Positions 37,289 to 48,770 of a stretch of 64,000 nt of DNA are shown in pieces (within the stretch, counting starts at the first letter, position 1; every line of letters begins with the position of its first letter). Source of the stretch: Panagrolaimus kolymaensis (Eukaryota; Nematoda; Chromadorea; Rhabditida; Panagrolaimidae); the NCBI GenBank assembly GCA_028622995.1, contig JAJQJQ010000020.1, forward strand, positions 3,162,001-3,226,000, in the 5' to 3' direction. The notes under the pieces were generated by a model, which saw nothing but the letters and a program-made list of their open reading frames with translations, was not told where the DNA came from and did not search any database. A program made the translations under genes and the position numbers.

Positions 37289-37994
37289 AATGAAACAAAA
37301 CACGATGATGATGAACAATTAATTTTAAGCAGGATAGCTAAAAAATGAAAGATTTGTAATACCATAATGTAAAAAAGAAAACACGCAAAACTAAGAATTC
37401 GCTTCAGATATAAATGAGATTAAACGAGGTATGTACATAAAGTTTTCATGGATGGTTTATAAAAAAACGTTTAAAAGATGGAGAAAATTTAGAAGGAGGA
37501 TGTTAAAAATAAACAAAGTTCTGAAAACTTCGAAGAAAAAAAATTAGCATTCAGTAGTCTTTGGTGGAAAATACCTCCTGTAGCGAAACCGTAAAATCGT
37601 TTTGAGAATAATTTTTTTAGCATTACATAAAAAAACAAAAATTGCAGCAGGCTTTTTAAATTTTGTTTTTGAATAAATTCTAAAATATGTTTATTGTTAT
37701 TTTGTCGTTGTTAAGATTTCAAACAAATTAATCTTGCTCCAAGTCTTCGCACCAATAAAAAAGCGAACAAAAATTATTAGTGGTGTAAATGTTTAATATC
37801 ATTTTTTTGTTGTTAGTTTTTGTTGAATTTTGTTTGAGAGATTTTAATAAAATGTTAATACAACTCTGTTAGTTTACATCGTATCCATTTTTTGTGGTGC
37901 TCTAATTTGCATATTATCAAGAAACCCTTCACATGTTTAGTTTCGCCATAATAATATTCATATCATTTTTGAAGCTCCTTGAGAGTTGTTAGTT
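37289..37994. promoter_or_regulatory. Divergent intergenic region
   Basis: About 700 bp between the minus-strand zinc-finger gene and the plus-strand EGF gene, so it should hold both promoters. AT-rich, with no recognisable specific motif. Confidence 0.4.
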
Positions 37995-39436
37995 ATGTTT
38001 GTTAGAATAAGGCTGCTTCTTCTTTTTATTATCACCTTTATTTTTTCTGTTCAAAGCAGTGAAAAGAATTTGGATGCAATATTTGATGATATTTTGATTA
38101 ACAATTTTGAAGAGTAAGTTTTTTTCGTTACATTTTGAAATCCTTTATTTATTTCTGTTGTTTTTTATTTTCAGTCAATGGAATTCTCAATTGGATGCAA
38201 ATCAACGACAAACAATTTTATCAAAGCTTGGAAAAATTGCTTTTTATCTTCGCCTTTATCGTTCATGGACTTTTACACCTTCAGGAAAGAAAGGGTTTGT
38301 TGAAAGATTTCCTGAACCCAAAGTTCCTGCACATTCTGAAATTGTTGATAGTTGTTCCAGATCTTTAGAAGTTAGTTATTTCTGCCTTTTTGTTTGTTTG
38401 TTTGTTTGTTATTTAAAGTGAACTTCTAGAAATGCATCAATGAAATTTATGGTTCAATTCAAACACGAACGGAATTTCTCTTTCCAACTCGAGATAAAGC
38501 TATGGATGATTTTACTTTGGAGAAAGTTTTTACCGCATTTTTCTATCTTCAAAGATCACATTAACTGACTTTTATTGTTTTAGTGAAGAAAGATTTCGTG
38601 AATTTGTTGGTGATTCCATGTTTGCTTATGATGTTACTGTATCATATTTCATGTGCTTTTTAACAAAGAATCGTTTGTCGTTTATGAAGAATATACCCTT
38701 TTGCTCATATGGAATTGAAAATGGATCAAAATCAATTGTATAGTTTTACTTCTATTCTCTCTTGCTTTATTTGATCGTATATGTTTTTTAGTGGCCATCG
38801 TCAACATTTCGAGATTTTGCAAATAATCCTTTGCTTTCAACTTACAATATACCTTTTCCTATGGAACCTATCGATGAGCTTGATTCTGACGATTTTGTAT
38901 GTGCTGATCAATCGTTTTGTCCTGATCCATGTTGTGGAAGAACAATCAATCGTTCAACAACATTTTGTTCTCATGAAATATGTCGTGAAAAAGATTTCCG
39001 TCTAAAAACTCTTGAATCTATCAAAGCTAATGAAACAGTGCCTAATGGTTTACAACATTCCTGTCGAGTCGATGATACTTTCAATAATGATTTCGTTGGA
39101 ATAACTTTAAACAAATGGAATGTATCGTGTGCTTGTATAAATGATGGATATTTATTTCGTTTTGATTCTCAACAATGTGTGGATGTAAATGAATGTTCTT
39201 TGGTTGAATGTCAAAATGATAATGAAGAATGCATAAATCGAATTGATGGATATTCTTGTGAATGTTTAATTGGTTATCAACGAAATGTGAAAGTTGGAAA
39301 ATGTGAAAAAATTCGAATAACTAAAAAGTCTCCATGGTTTGGTATCGCTCATTCACCTCCAACTCTTTCAGCTGCAATGAATCCTCATAAAAGTACTATT
39401 ATGATTTTTGTTATTTGTATTTTTTGTTTTGTATAG
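37995..39436 (+). CDS. Secreted cysteine-rich protein with calcium-binding EGF domain
   Basis: Exons 37995-38113, 38175-38370, 38430-38525, 38584-38737 and 38792-39436, about 403 residues. A signal peptide occupies residues 1-21 (RIRLLLLFIITFIFSVQS). A novel-looking Cys-containing middle region follows, with CADQSFCPDPCCGRTINRS...CSHEIC, then a calcium-binding EGF module (DVNECSLVECQNDNEECINR, DGYSCECLIGY) and a hydrophobic C-terminus (TIMIFVICIFCFV) suggesting a GPI anchor or tail anchor. One junction is odd: exon 3 ends in phase 0 at the only GT (38526), but the strong acceptor at 38583 puts exon 4 in a frame needing two more bases. An indel, assembly error or unusual splice is possible. 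The start is the first Met before the signal sequence. The orthologue is not recognised. Confidence 0.78.
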
Positions 39437-39599
39437 TTTATGGTTATAATAAATAAGCAATTTGGTTTTGTTGTACTGGATATTGGTTTATCAAATAAGA
39501 TACTTGATAGTAAGCCCTCTAACCTCGTCAAGGTTTCCAGCTTCTAGAGGGTTTGGTTTTTTAAACAGGGAACCAATGCTTGTGCAAAAAAAAACCCCT

Positions 39600-39910
39600 A
39601 GCTCGGGTGCATAAATAATCATAAAACACCCTCGCCGAAAGAAAAAAAATACTTCCGGTGCATAAATAATCATATAACACCGTTTCCGAAAGAAAAAAAA
39701 TAGCTAGAGTGCATAAATAATCATATAACACCCTAACCGAAAGAAAAAAAGATAGTTCCGGTGCATAAATAATCATATAACACCGAAACCGAAAGAAAAA
39801 AAATAGCTAGAGTGCATAAATAATCATATAACACCCTAACCGAAGAAAAAAAGATAGTTCCGGTGCATAAATAATCATATAACACCGAAACCGAAAGAAA
39901 AAAAGATGGA
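39600..39910. repeat. Minisatellite, about 51-bp unit, six copies
   Basis: The core CATAAATAATCATATAACAC recurs starting at 39610, 39661, 39712, 39764, 39815 and 39865. Each core is followed by CCGAAAGAAAAAAA. Units alternate between a GGTG...CACCG form and an AGAGTG...CACCCT form, so each core has matching complementary flanks. Confidence 0.92.
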
Positions 39911-39973
39911 GAATGGTTTTTTTTTGTGTTTTGTTAGGTTTACGGTCCAACACCTGTGGTTTAAGGATCCCCA

Positions 39974-40078
39974 TCCGTCATCGTCCGTCTTAGGCAGCAT
40001 TTGAGATATCCGTCATCGTCCGTCTTAGGCAGCATTTGAGATATCCATCATCGTCCGTCTTAGGCAGCATTTGAGATA
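39974..40078. repeat. Three tandem copies of a 35-bp unit
   Basis: The unit starting TCCGTCATCGTCCGTCTTAG is repeated head-to-tail at 39974, 40009 and 40044, with a single visible change (CCGTC to CCATC) in the third. It is relatively GC-rich against its surroundings. Confidence 0.92.
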
Positions 40079-40104
40079 CAGGACATTAGGGCAATCGAAT
40101 TATT

Positions 40105-40461
40105 CGAATGTCATCACCCCGAATATTCGTGTCATCAAAAAATTTTGAATTACAAATTTTAGATTTTACCAAACCTGTAAAAGGCAAAACTTTAAAGCTC
40201 AGCGAGATTCTATAATAACCACAAACCAAAAACAAAAAATTTAGCAAATTTGTTATTCAATGACAATAATTATTCGAAACTGATCATATTTTCGAATAAC
40301 TATTGCCATCGAATAACAAATTTGCTAAATTTTTTGTTTTTGTTTTGTGATTATCATAGGTCTCGTTAGCTTTAAAATTTTGAATTTTACAGTTATGATA
40401 AAATATAAAATCAATAATTCAAAATTTTTTGATGAAACGAATTTTCGTCATCATGACATTC
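40105..40461. mobile_element. Large foldback (inverted-repeat) element
   Basis: Two arms of about 150 bp are reverse complements with some mismatches. The left arm runs from GAATGTCAT at 40105 through CATCAAAAAATTTTGAATTA to AGCAAATTTGTTATTC (about 40245-40260); the right arm mirrors it up to ATGACATTC at 40461. The loop is near 40275-40285. No coding capacity. Target-site duplication not certain. Foldback or MITE-type element. Confidence 0.8.
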
Positions 40462-40714
40462 AAAGATGGGGAGGGAAAAAAAATGACGGAAAGTTCGTAG
40501 AACAGCAATCAAAAAAAATTTTGTTTGTTTTTTTTTTTCGATCGTTGCTTCGAAATTGACTCTCGCGTTTCGCGTTCGATTGACTCTCGCTTTTGAAGTC
40601 TCCAACTCAAAATGCCAAAATCAATGATTTCTTTGATTTTTTTTTGCTCAAAAAAATATAAAATCTCTAATAATTTTTTGTTTTATGATATTTCAATTTT
40701 TTTGATGTTAAAAT

Positions 40715-40931
40715 TTAGCTAACATTTGTTGAAACAACTATTTCTAAGTCTTTAGTTTGATGAGATAAAATAAAAATACGAGGAACTTTTATAAGATGTA
40801 TCAAAGGTAAAGCGATTGCTTTCAAAGGTGTTTTTGCAAGATCTTTCATAATTTCCAAATGATGACTAAGTTGCAAATAATTTCCACATCCAAATCCAAC
40901 TAATCCATTTTTAATATGTTTAATTATGATT
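40715..40931 (-). pseudogene. Orphan minus-strand exon or gene remnant
   Basis: An open frame of about 72 codons follows an acceptor-like ttaaacag (minus, 40932-40933) and ends in TAA at 40715-40717. It reads like real protein (GLVGFGCGNYLQLSHHLEIM, KDLAKTPLKAIALPLIHLIK, VPRIFILSHQTKDLEIV) with better codon variety than nearby noise, but has no start codon at its head and no partner exon nearby. It may be the last exon of an unrecognised gene or debris of a duplicated one. Confidence 0.35.
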
Positions 40932-41069
40932 CTGTTTAAGTCTTATCTTTCAAAAGAAACGAACAAAATTGAAATTCCTAATTATTATGCATGTTTTCTG
41001 TTAATGCTATAAGCTTAGTTGGAGACAGACAACATAGAAACGAAAAAAAAAATATGTAATAAACTTTAT

Positions 41070-41404
41070 TTATTTAGCTTTAAAAATCATTATTGCAGTT
41101 CGATCCACGTAAAAGAAAGCCATAGTTTTCGGTTCATGTTGAACAAAAGCACCAAAATCTTTTCCCACAATACAATTCCATCCACGTCCATAATGTTTAT
41201 CAAAAGTTTCACGAAGTTGATTAGCTAATTCATCATCACTCATTTGTTGCAAAATTAATGGTTCAACAAACTAAAACAAAAAAATTAAAATGTTAGAGAT
41301 TTAGAAGGGAAAAAAGGACTTACTTTTATTGCATGTTCTCTCATTATTTTAGGCATATCCGAACATTCCATCATTGCTTTTGTATCAGTTTTAGGTGGTG
41401 CCAT
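41070..41404 (-). CDS. Dynein light chain, LC8 family
   Basis: Two exons on the minus strand (41324-41404 and 41070-41270) give 93 residues, the usual LC8 size. The order matches DLC/LC8: CSDMPKIMREHAIK helix, LANQLRETFDKHYGRGWNCI, VGKDFGAFVQHEPKTMAFFY (the family's VG-x-FGS-V-x-HE strand) and the closing FYVDRTAIMIFKAK. LC8 is a homodimeric hub and a subunit of cytoplasmic dynein. Some changes from the near-invariant canonical form (for example FGAFVQHE, and an unusual MAPPKTDTK start) point to a diverged paralogue rather than the main dlc-1 gene. Confidence 0.92.
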
Positions 41405-42051
41405 TTTTTCTTTTTGATGATGATTTAATAAAATAAAATACAATATCGTTGAGAAGAAAGAATTCAGCAGCAAATCGTTGTTGTAAAATGGAAGAATGGA
41501 AGAATGGAAGAAAAAATTTTTTTCTCTTTATTTTTGAATGAAATGTTTTTTTTTTGAAATTTACATAAATAGTTAATGTTATCTCGAATATGTAAGTATG
41601 ATTCGGACTAGACTATGTAATGTTGTAACATCATTATAAATATTTTATTTTTACTTTTTAAAACAAATTTTAAAATAATAATAATTTAAGCTTTTTTAAG
41701 TAAAATTATTGTGGCATGATAATAAAATGAGGTGTGTTTGTTTTATTTTTTGACTTATTAACAATAAAGAAGAAAGATGAAAGTAAAAATACATAAATAA
41801 ATTTTAAAAAAGACAGGTTTTGATGGAACAAATAATAATACATAAGTATGTAAAAAAAAGAAGAAGTATGTAAATAAGAAATACCCGTTTCAAATAAAAA
41901 TTACAACAACAAAAAAACAGCAACAATGGACTTTAATAATTTTTTAATTTTACGATTTTAGAATTTAGAACTTTTTATGACACACAAGAAGAAAGTTGCA
42001 GCAGTTTCAAAAAGCTATCAAAGCTTTTATCAACCATTAATTAACCATTCA
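41405..42051. other. Intergenic region
   Basis: Upstream of the dynein light chain gene and 3' flank of the Frizzled gene. AT-rich, no gene seen. Confidence 0.5.
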
Positions 42052-45000
42052 TCAAACAACTTTGGATGATTTCCAATCATTTGATCCTGTGTAAGTTATA
42101 CTTGCTCCACCATTATTACCTCCACCTCCAGCTGATGATGTCATAACACTCAATGGAATATAATGACTTGCAGTTGGTGGAGGAGCTGGTGGAGGATTAC
42201 GTGATGGTGGAATTAAAGGTAATCGAGAAGGTTGATATTGTTGTTGTTGATGTTGTTGTTGTCCACCTGGTAATGATGAACCATTCACACCTGATATTGA
42301 TGGATGATGAATCATAGCAGTATGATATTTTTGTGTATTAGGTCCTTGACAATTTTTACAACATATTAATCGTTGCCATGCTTTTAAACTTTTTGTTGAA
42401 ATTATCCACATACATGTTCCTATTCCAATTGTAAGGGATAATGAAACATTGATAATGTAATAAAGAGCCTAAAAAAATAAATTGAGAATTTGCGCAACAA
42501 GAACAATAACTCCAGGCATGTAACAATAAAATGGCAAACCTCTGGTTGAGGCGGTCTTCGACATAATCCTTTATCAGCTCCACCATATCTTTTACATGCA
42601 ATTGTGGATGGATACCATCGTTGTAAAATATATACATGATATCCATCACATGCTAAAATAATTATAGCTGGAATAATATATAAAATCGTAAATATTCCCA
42701 TTTTAAACATAAGCTTTTCAAGTTTAGATGTATCTGTGCCCTAAAAAATGGTAATAATAATTTTGAAATCACTTTAAGGAAAAAGATGGGACTTACTCTC
42801 TGTTTAAAACATTGTCGCTCTCTTCCCATACTTATAAAACCGCTGATAAGAAAAATAAATCCAAAACCAAGGATGATAGCTTTAGGAGCTACAACGAATG
42901 ATAATAAAATAATGGGATCAGTATTGCCAACTGAGCAAACTCCAGTGAGTTCCGATGCATCAACCTAAAAAAAGAAAGCATGATTGAAGTTAATTTTTTT
43001 CCTGTTTTTTTTTTGAAAATTGATTTTGCAAATTCGTTCGTTTGATCAAAAATTATTGATATCTTTAATTAAAAGCTGATAATGGTATAAACAATTTTCC
43101 CAAAACTAAAGTAACCCATTGTTGTATCATTTTTTGAATTTCTAATAGTTTTAATTTTCTCTCAAATTTTTTTGTCTTTTTTGATTAATCCACAAAAAGC
43201 TCTCTATTTTTGGATTGTTTTGTTTGTTATGCTAATAGAAAAAGAAACACAAATCACTTCTTTCTTCTTCTTTTTTTTGGCTTATACAACATTAGCATAT
43301 TGCTGCTATAGCGTATTTAGAACACCCCAAACAACAGCCATGAAATATCCTTCCTTCCTCCAAGAACAACAACAACAAAGAAAATATGCCGCCTCAGGAG
43401 AACAATAATCGTAAATTACTAATAAATGTGAAGAAGACGAAGAAAAAGGAAGAAAGGAAAAAAGGAAAAACCTTTTAAAGAAAAAAGTATTAAAATACTA
43501 AAAAAAGATTTATGTGTCTTTGAAAATTGTTTGAAAATTGGAAAGAGAAATGATAAATAAAAAGAGTGGATAAAAGTGGATGAAATTATTCTAAAATGGC
43601 TTTGTTTTTAGTGCAATTGTTTGCTCTCAGAATTCAGCAATCTTTAAATTTTGAATAAAAAATCAGACAGTGATAGTAATTTCCAAAATATTGCTTAATT
43701 TTTGTTACTATCATTTAAATAAATAAAGCTTCTAATTAAAAAACGGATTAATTTTTAGCGGCAATAAGGAGCATTCAGAAAAAACATAAAAAATATGATT
43801 TTTCAAAAAAATAAATATGACAGTAATTCAGAAATGAAAAATACTGTTCAATTTTCATTACTATCGTTTGTCATAAAAAAAACTGCAAAAAAAGTGAAAT
43901 TTAAAGAAAATGGCATTTTTTAGTGATAAAAGCATGTGTACATATTCAAATGGAATAAGTGAAGAAACTTAAATTAAAAGATAGTAACTCGAAAATGCAA
44001 AATATTGTTAAAATTTTGTTATTTTCTTTTTGTGACAGTAAATTAAAAATGCAAAATATTGTTAAAATTTTGTTACTCTTTCTTGATTAAAAAAGAAATA
44101 AAAGGAAATTTTCAAAAAAATAAAACTTTGATGTTTGACGATGACATTAACAAAATTTTGCAATTACTCTTTAAATATTGCTGCTTATTTTCAAATGTTT
44201 AGCTATTTAATGCCAGTAACAAGATTTGGATGGCTATCGTTAAAAAAGTGTTACTATCCTCATTGAGAGTAACACAAATTTGGCAATAATTTTCTTTTTG
44301 TTCTTATTATCTTTATATTGCAAAATTGATTGAAGAAAAGTTTTTTCATAAACGTTTTAGGTTCATTATATTTTTTTGCCATTGTCCCTCTTATTTTTTT
44401 GGTTTCGATTAAAATATTATATTTTTTGTCTTTTTGCATTTACCCATTTTTTATTTTATTTATCGTCCTTCTGGTTTTCCATTTTCTTCTTCTAAAAATG
44501 CAAAAGAAAAAAGCTATAAATTATCTCTCTTTTTTTCTTTTCTTCTTCGATATTTCCTTTTCTTTTACTGAATCTTCTTTTTTTCAAGCGAATGCTTGCT
44601 TGCTTTTTTTGGCCGTCGTCATTTTTTTTTCAGGTGAATTATGGGCAAAAAAAGTCGCTGAATGGCATTGGCACACAATTGAGCTAACATTGATTCTCCT
44701 TTTCTTCTTTTTTTCGTCATCGCTGTTAACAAAAAGAGGTCATCAGAAAAATAAAAATAAAAAAATTGATCCAAGCTTCGAATAAAAGGAAAAAAGAAAA
44801 AAGTTGAGGAGGTCGTAAAATTGTGTTGTTGACGTCTGTCGTCGTCTGCCTGCGCAAGAGAGAGAAGAAAAGCGCGGAAGATGATTTTATGAGAAGGGTT
44901 ATCGGATTGTAAAAATAAATAAATATGGCAAAATGAATGCAAATGGAAGAGATAAATTTTCAATTATGTAATCATAAAAATCGAGAGAGAAAGAAAGAGG

Positions 45001-47810
45001 CGAATAAAGAAGGAAAGCAGATGCTTTTAGGCTTTAGCCTTTTGGTGGTTAAAATTTTTGTTGGAAGAAAGCTTTATTTTGAATTTCCACTTTGTTACCA
45101 TTTTTAAAAAAAAAGCTTACCTTTTGCATGATTAAAACAAAAATGGTTAAAATGCATGGAATTCCCCATGCCGCCAAATGAAGGTATGTTGCACGTTTTT
45201 CTATTTCTTCTTGAACCCATTTTTGTGCGGCCGATAAATACCTATAAAAAATTATTATCTTTAATTTTATTTCCACAAAAATTAATGTAAAAAACAATTT
45301 AAAAGCCAATCAGTTTTTAGTTTTTTGGTATTTCGAGCCTCTCGGCAAAAAAACGACCCGGTTTGCTTTGATATTTTCCCCTTATTTTTTTTTTGTTGCT
45401 AATTTCATTTATGTATTACTTTTTTTGTTTTGCTTTTTTATACGTTTCTCAAGAATAAAAAAAATAAAATGGGATAAGAAAATATCTGGAGTCATTTTAA
45501 TCTTATTTAGGATTTAAGCTTACATAAATAAATAAATAAAAATTAGTCTGTCTTTTGTTTTTAAAGGAATTTGTTGTTGGTTTTTTTCCATCCCAAAATT
45601 GTTTATTTCCCTTGAGAAATAAATAAAAAAAACTAAATTTGAATGCCAAAAAAATATGTTTCTTCTTTTTTCTTTCTTACTATTTTCTTCCAAAAAAAAA
45701 GAAAGAAGCAAAAGAATCTTATTATTTGTTTTTAGTAAGTAAAACAAAAAAGGAAGAAAAATGAAGGAATGATGGATAAGTAGGTCTCATTTGTTGTTGT
45801 TATTTTTTTTTTCTATCATCATCTTCACGAAAGCCAAAATGGGGCCATTCAACACTAACATCATTTTATCTTATCGGTTGCTTCTTTTAAGGCTTATAGG
45901 TAGCTTTTTTTCTTCTTCTAAAGAGTAGTTTTCGGAATAAATATACTTACCATGTAAAAGTCAACATTAACCACCAAATTCCACCAGCAATAGAAAAATA
46001 ATAATTAAATAAAAATGATATCACGCAAACAGTATTATCAAGGCCACCATGAACAAAAAAATGACGTTCCGTGGAACGAATTCGCTCACATGCTGTTTGT
46101 TCATGAGATAAAAAGGTTCGAATTAAATATGGTAATGAATAACATAAATAGCATAAAGATATGTAAAGAATGGATCTAAAATTTAAGTTTTATAAAAAGT
46201 GTATTCTATGGATAAGGTTTTAGGAAATGGAAGTTTTTTTTGGTAAATTTTAAGTTGGGTTTATTCAAAAAAAATTTGAGATGTTAAAAATGATCGAGAA
46301 AAATTTTTGAGTAACATGAAAATTGTTTTATTTTTTTATCTCTAATTTTCCATAAATTTTCAATTTCCCCTAACTATCTATTTTTTTTTCTCTGTCATTT
46401 TCCCTATTTTTTTTTTCTTCTTCTAAAAACTTATCCTTCCTCATTTACTCTCAGCATGAGGCCTCTCAAAAGAAGCTACTGTGGCATCAACAACATCTTC
46501 CATATGTTTCATATCTTTTTTTTTGTTATTCTCTTTCTTTTTTCCTTCCACTTTTCTTTTAACCTCATCGTTGCATAAAAATTAAATGAATGAATGAATG
46601 AACAAACCTTTCAGGAAATTGAAATCTTCGATGATCTATAATAAAACTAAATACAGTAAACATGGTAATTGAAATATTAATAGTTGACCATAAAAATATC
46701 CAATATTGTGCTATGCCTTTTGATTCCTTTGTAAACATTGTATCTTTATTACATCGAAAAGCACACGATCCATTTTTATCACTTGGATCAAGATCTATTA
46801 AATCCACAGGGCATGATGGGTATGTTTTCATTTTATATATTTCAAGATGCTTGGAATCAGGTAAATGTGAATGAGGATCAGTTTCAATGGGACGTAATCG
46901 GGTATCTTCTTCAGGACGCATGCATAATTCAGGACCTTCAGGAAATTTTGAACAATTTAATGGAGCTGGCCATTGTATATCAAATTGTTGAAGGATTTCA
47001 ATGCAATCTCGTTTAACCTTTAAAAAATATTTTACGTTGCGATTTAAAGTTTATAAAATTTTTAGTTAATAAAAAATTTTCGAGATGAAACTCCATGTAA
47101 TAATATGAAGCTAATTTATTTTTAATGGCGTGTATCATTGGAGAAAAATATTACCATAATCATTCGTAAATTAACTACATATTTTTTGTTCGATAGTTTT
47201 TTTAGCAACGCTTTTTGCTATTTTCTACCAAAATGTAAAAAAAAGAAAATAGCTTACCTCTTCACAAACGGATCGACAACTGGTTACAGCTTGAGGTAAT
47301 TGATCAGGGCACATTGGAGCAAAAACAGAACAAATAAAAAATTTAATATGTGGATTACATTTTGTTTTAATTAATGGTTTGAAATGTTCTATTTGGGATT
47401 GAAGCTAAAAAATAAAATACACGATACAACATTAAGCAAGCAACCTTAAGTTTAAGTAACAACAACCTTCTTTCTCATGACCTTTTTCTTTATTTATAAA
47501 ACACTAATTTTTTGAGTATACTATAAATGTCTCTCTTTTTTTCTTCTCTCATTCAAAAATAAAATATCATGAACCAAGCTTGCTTTATAAAAAGGTCACT
47601 CGCTTGCTTGCTTACATTTTTTTTGTGAAACATTTTTTTTTGAAGTTTCTCAAAAAAAATTATGCAAATGAATGCTTGAAGAAATATTTAAAAAGAAAAG
47701 CTTACACTTTGTTGATCATGAGGAAATATGGGATTTGGAAATATCGTTTGATTGTATGGAATATCTTTACATAATGGAATATCAATGGGTTGACAATGAC
47801 TTTTTGATGT
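42052..47810 (-). CDS. Frizzled-type Wnt receptor (first exon not located)
   Basis: Eight exons on the minus strand: 47706-47810, 47258-47404, 46608-47017, 45951-46175, 45121-45241, 42797-42964, 42540-42740 and 42052-42468, giving 597 residues in phase. The N-terminal part is a Frizzled cysteine-rich domain with ten Cys (CQPIDIPLC, TKCNPHIKFFICSVFAPMC, SCRSVCEEVKRDC, NCSKFPEGPELC). Seven membrane segments follow, the first at YWIFLWSTINISITMFTVFSFI. Behind TM7 lies KSLKAW, fitting the Dishevelled-binding KTxxxW motif. The tail has a Gln-rich stretch, Pro runs and ends SSKVV. It begins in phase 0 with TSKSHC after an acceptor at 47811-47812, so a signal-peptide exon must lie upstream; a candidate is MRKRKILLLLSF at 50135, unproven. 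The 2.2-kb intron at 42965-45120 contains 47-bp repeats. Confidence 0.93.
43672..44311 (+). repeat. Cluster of six 47-bp inverted-end elements in a Frizzled intron
   Basis: Units at 43672-43712 (shortened, 41 bp), 43819-43865, 43980-44026, 44034-44080, 44212-44258 and 44265-44311. Each starts GATAGTAAY-like and ends RTTACTATC-like, with an inner AATATTG followed by TTAAAATTTT. The last two pairs are spaced 53-54 bp start to start. All read in the same direction. Confidence 0.82.
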
Positions 47811-47872
47811 CTAAAAAAATAAAAAACATAAAAATTGAAGAGAAAGGAAAGCAAAAACTAGTGCAATCCTTC

Positions 47873-47941
47873 GGAGTTTGCATGGCTCAGTGGAGTATGG
47901 CGCTCGCGTTTATCACTCGATTGAGTCAAAAGTTCGACTCC
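47873..47941 (+). ncRNA. tRNA-like / SINE-like fragment with A and B boxes
   Basis: TGGCTCAGTGG (A-box like) lies about 50 bases before AGTTCGACTCC (B-box like), the spacing of Pol III internal promoters. The stretch is clearly more GC-rich than its surroundings. No full cloverleaf forms: the T arm and acceptor do not pair normally, although GGAGT and ACTCC at the two ends do. It is probably a tRNA relic or the head of a tRNA-derived SINE. Confidence 0.45.
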
Positions 47942-48658
47942 AAAAAAAATTGCCACATGATTTCAGTGTAATGTTTGCTACTATTGATGTTGATGAAAAT
48001 AAATAACCATTACTATGATGGCGTCCTTTTTTTCATTTTTTTTGCTTGCATTTTTTAGTTTCGTCTATGTGAATCCATTTTTTTTGTTGGTTTATTGATT
48101 TTTTTTCACTCAACAACGACGACGACGATCGCGTTATGGATCGATTTGCATTTAAAAATGTTTTTTTTTTGCGATTAAAAGCAATCAAAAACTAATAAAA
48201 TAAAAAAGAACAACGTTTTTTTCATGTATCACTCTTCTTTTTTCTTTTCTTTTTTCAATCGTTATTGCAAAAAAAGCAGTGAAACCTTTTTTTTCCTTCT
48301 TCAAACAGCAAGCAACAACAGATGCACCAACAACGACGATGACAATGTCAAACAAAAAAAAAATATATACATAAAAACTGGCGCCCATTAAAAAACTATT
48401 TGAAGAAGAAGGAAAAAATAGCAAGCAAAGGCACGAAGAAGAGGAGAAAGAAAAAAACAACAACATTGTAATGAACCAAGAAGAAGAAAGTCATCATCTT
48501 CCAAAAAAAAACCAATGTCATTTCTATAGTTTTTTTTCTCCCTTCTCATTTTTTTAGGAAAGAAACATGGTTTTAACAGGAATGCAAAATTTAAAGCAAA
48601 TCAAAACTTGAGAGTTTACTTGAAAAAAATTTCTCCAAAAATCTGGAAACCTATGCAA

Positions 48659-48770
48659 GATAGTAACAAAGATAGTCAAAATATTGTTAAAAATGATTTA
48701 CTATCACTTATTAAAAAAATGAGAGTAATCAAATTTTTACAATATTTTACAAAATTTTGATACTGTTATC
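48659..48770 (+). repeat. Pair of 47-bp inverted-end elements
   Basis: Units at 48659-48705 (exact 47 bp, GATAGTAAC to TTACTATC) and 48721-48770 (GAGAGTAATC to ACTGTTATC, 50 bp). Confidence 0.8.

Noticed and set aside
43172..43408. 78-codon plus-strand frame inside the large Frizzled intron
   Set aside because: Poly-Phe and poly-Gln from T and CAA runs; no splice signals.
44330..44785. 151-codon plus-strand frame in the same intron
   Set aside because: Phe/Leu/Ser-rich translation of poly-T/TTC tracts; overlaps an equally long frame on the other strand.
48185..48466. Signal-peptide-like minus-strand frame considered as the missing Frizzled first exon
   Set aside because: Ser/Phe-rich from TTC repeats, and no phase-0 donor close behind the hydrophobic part.
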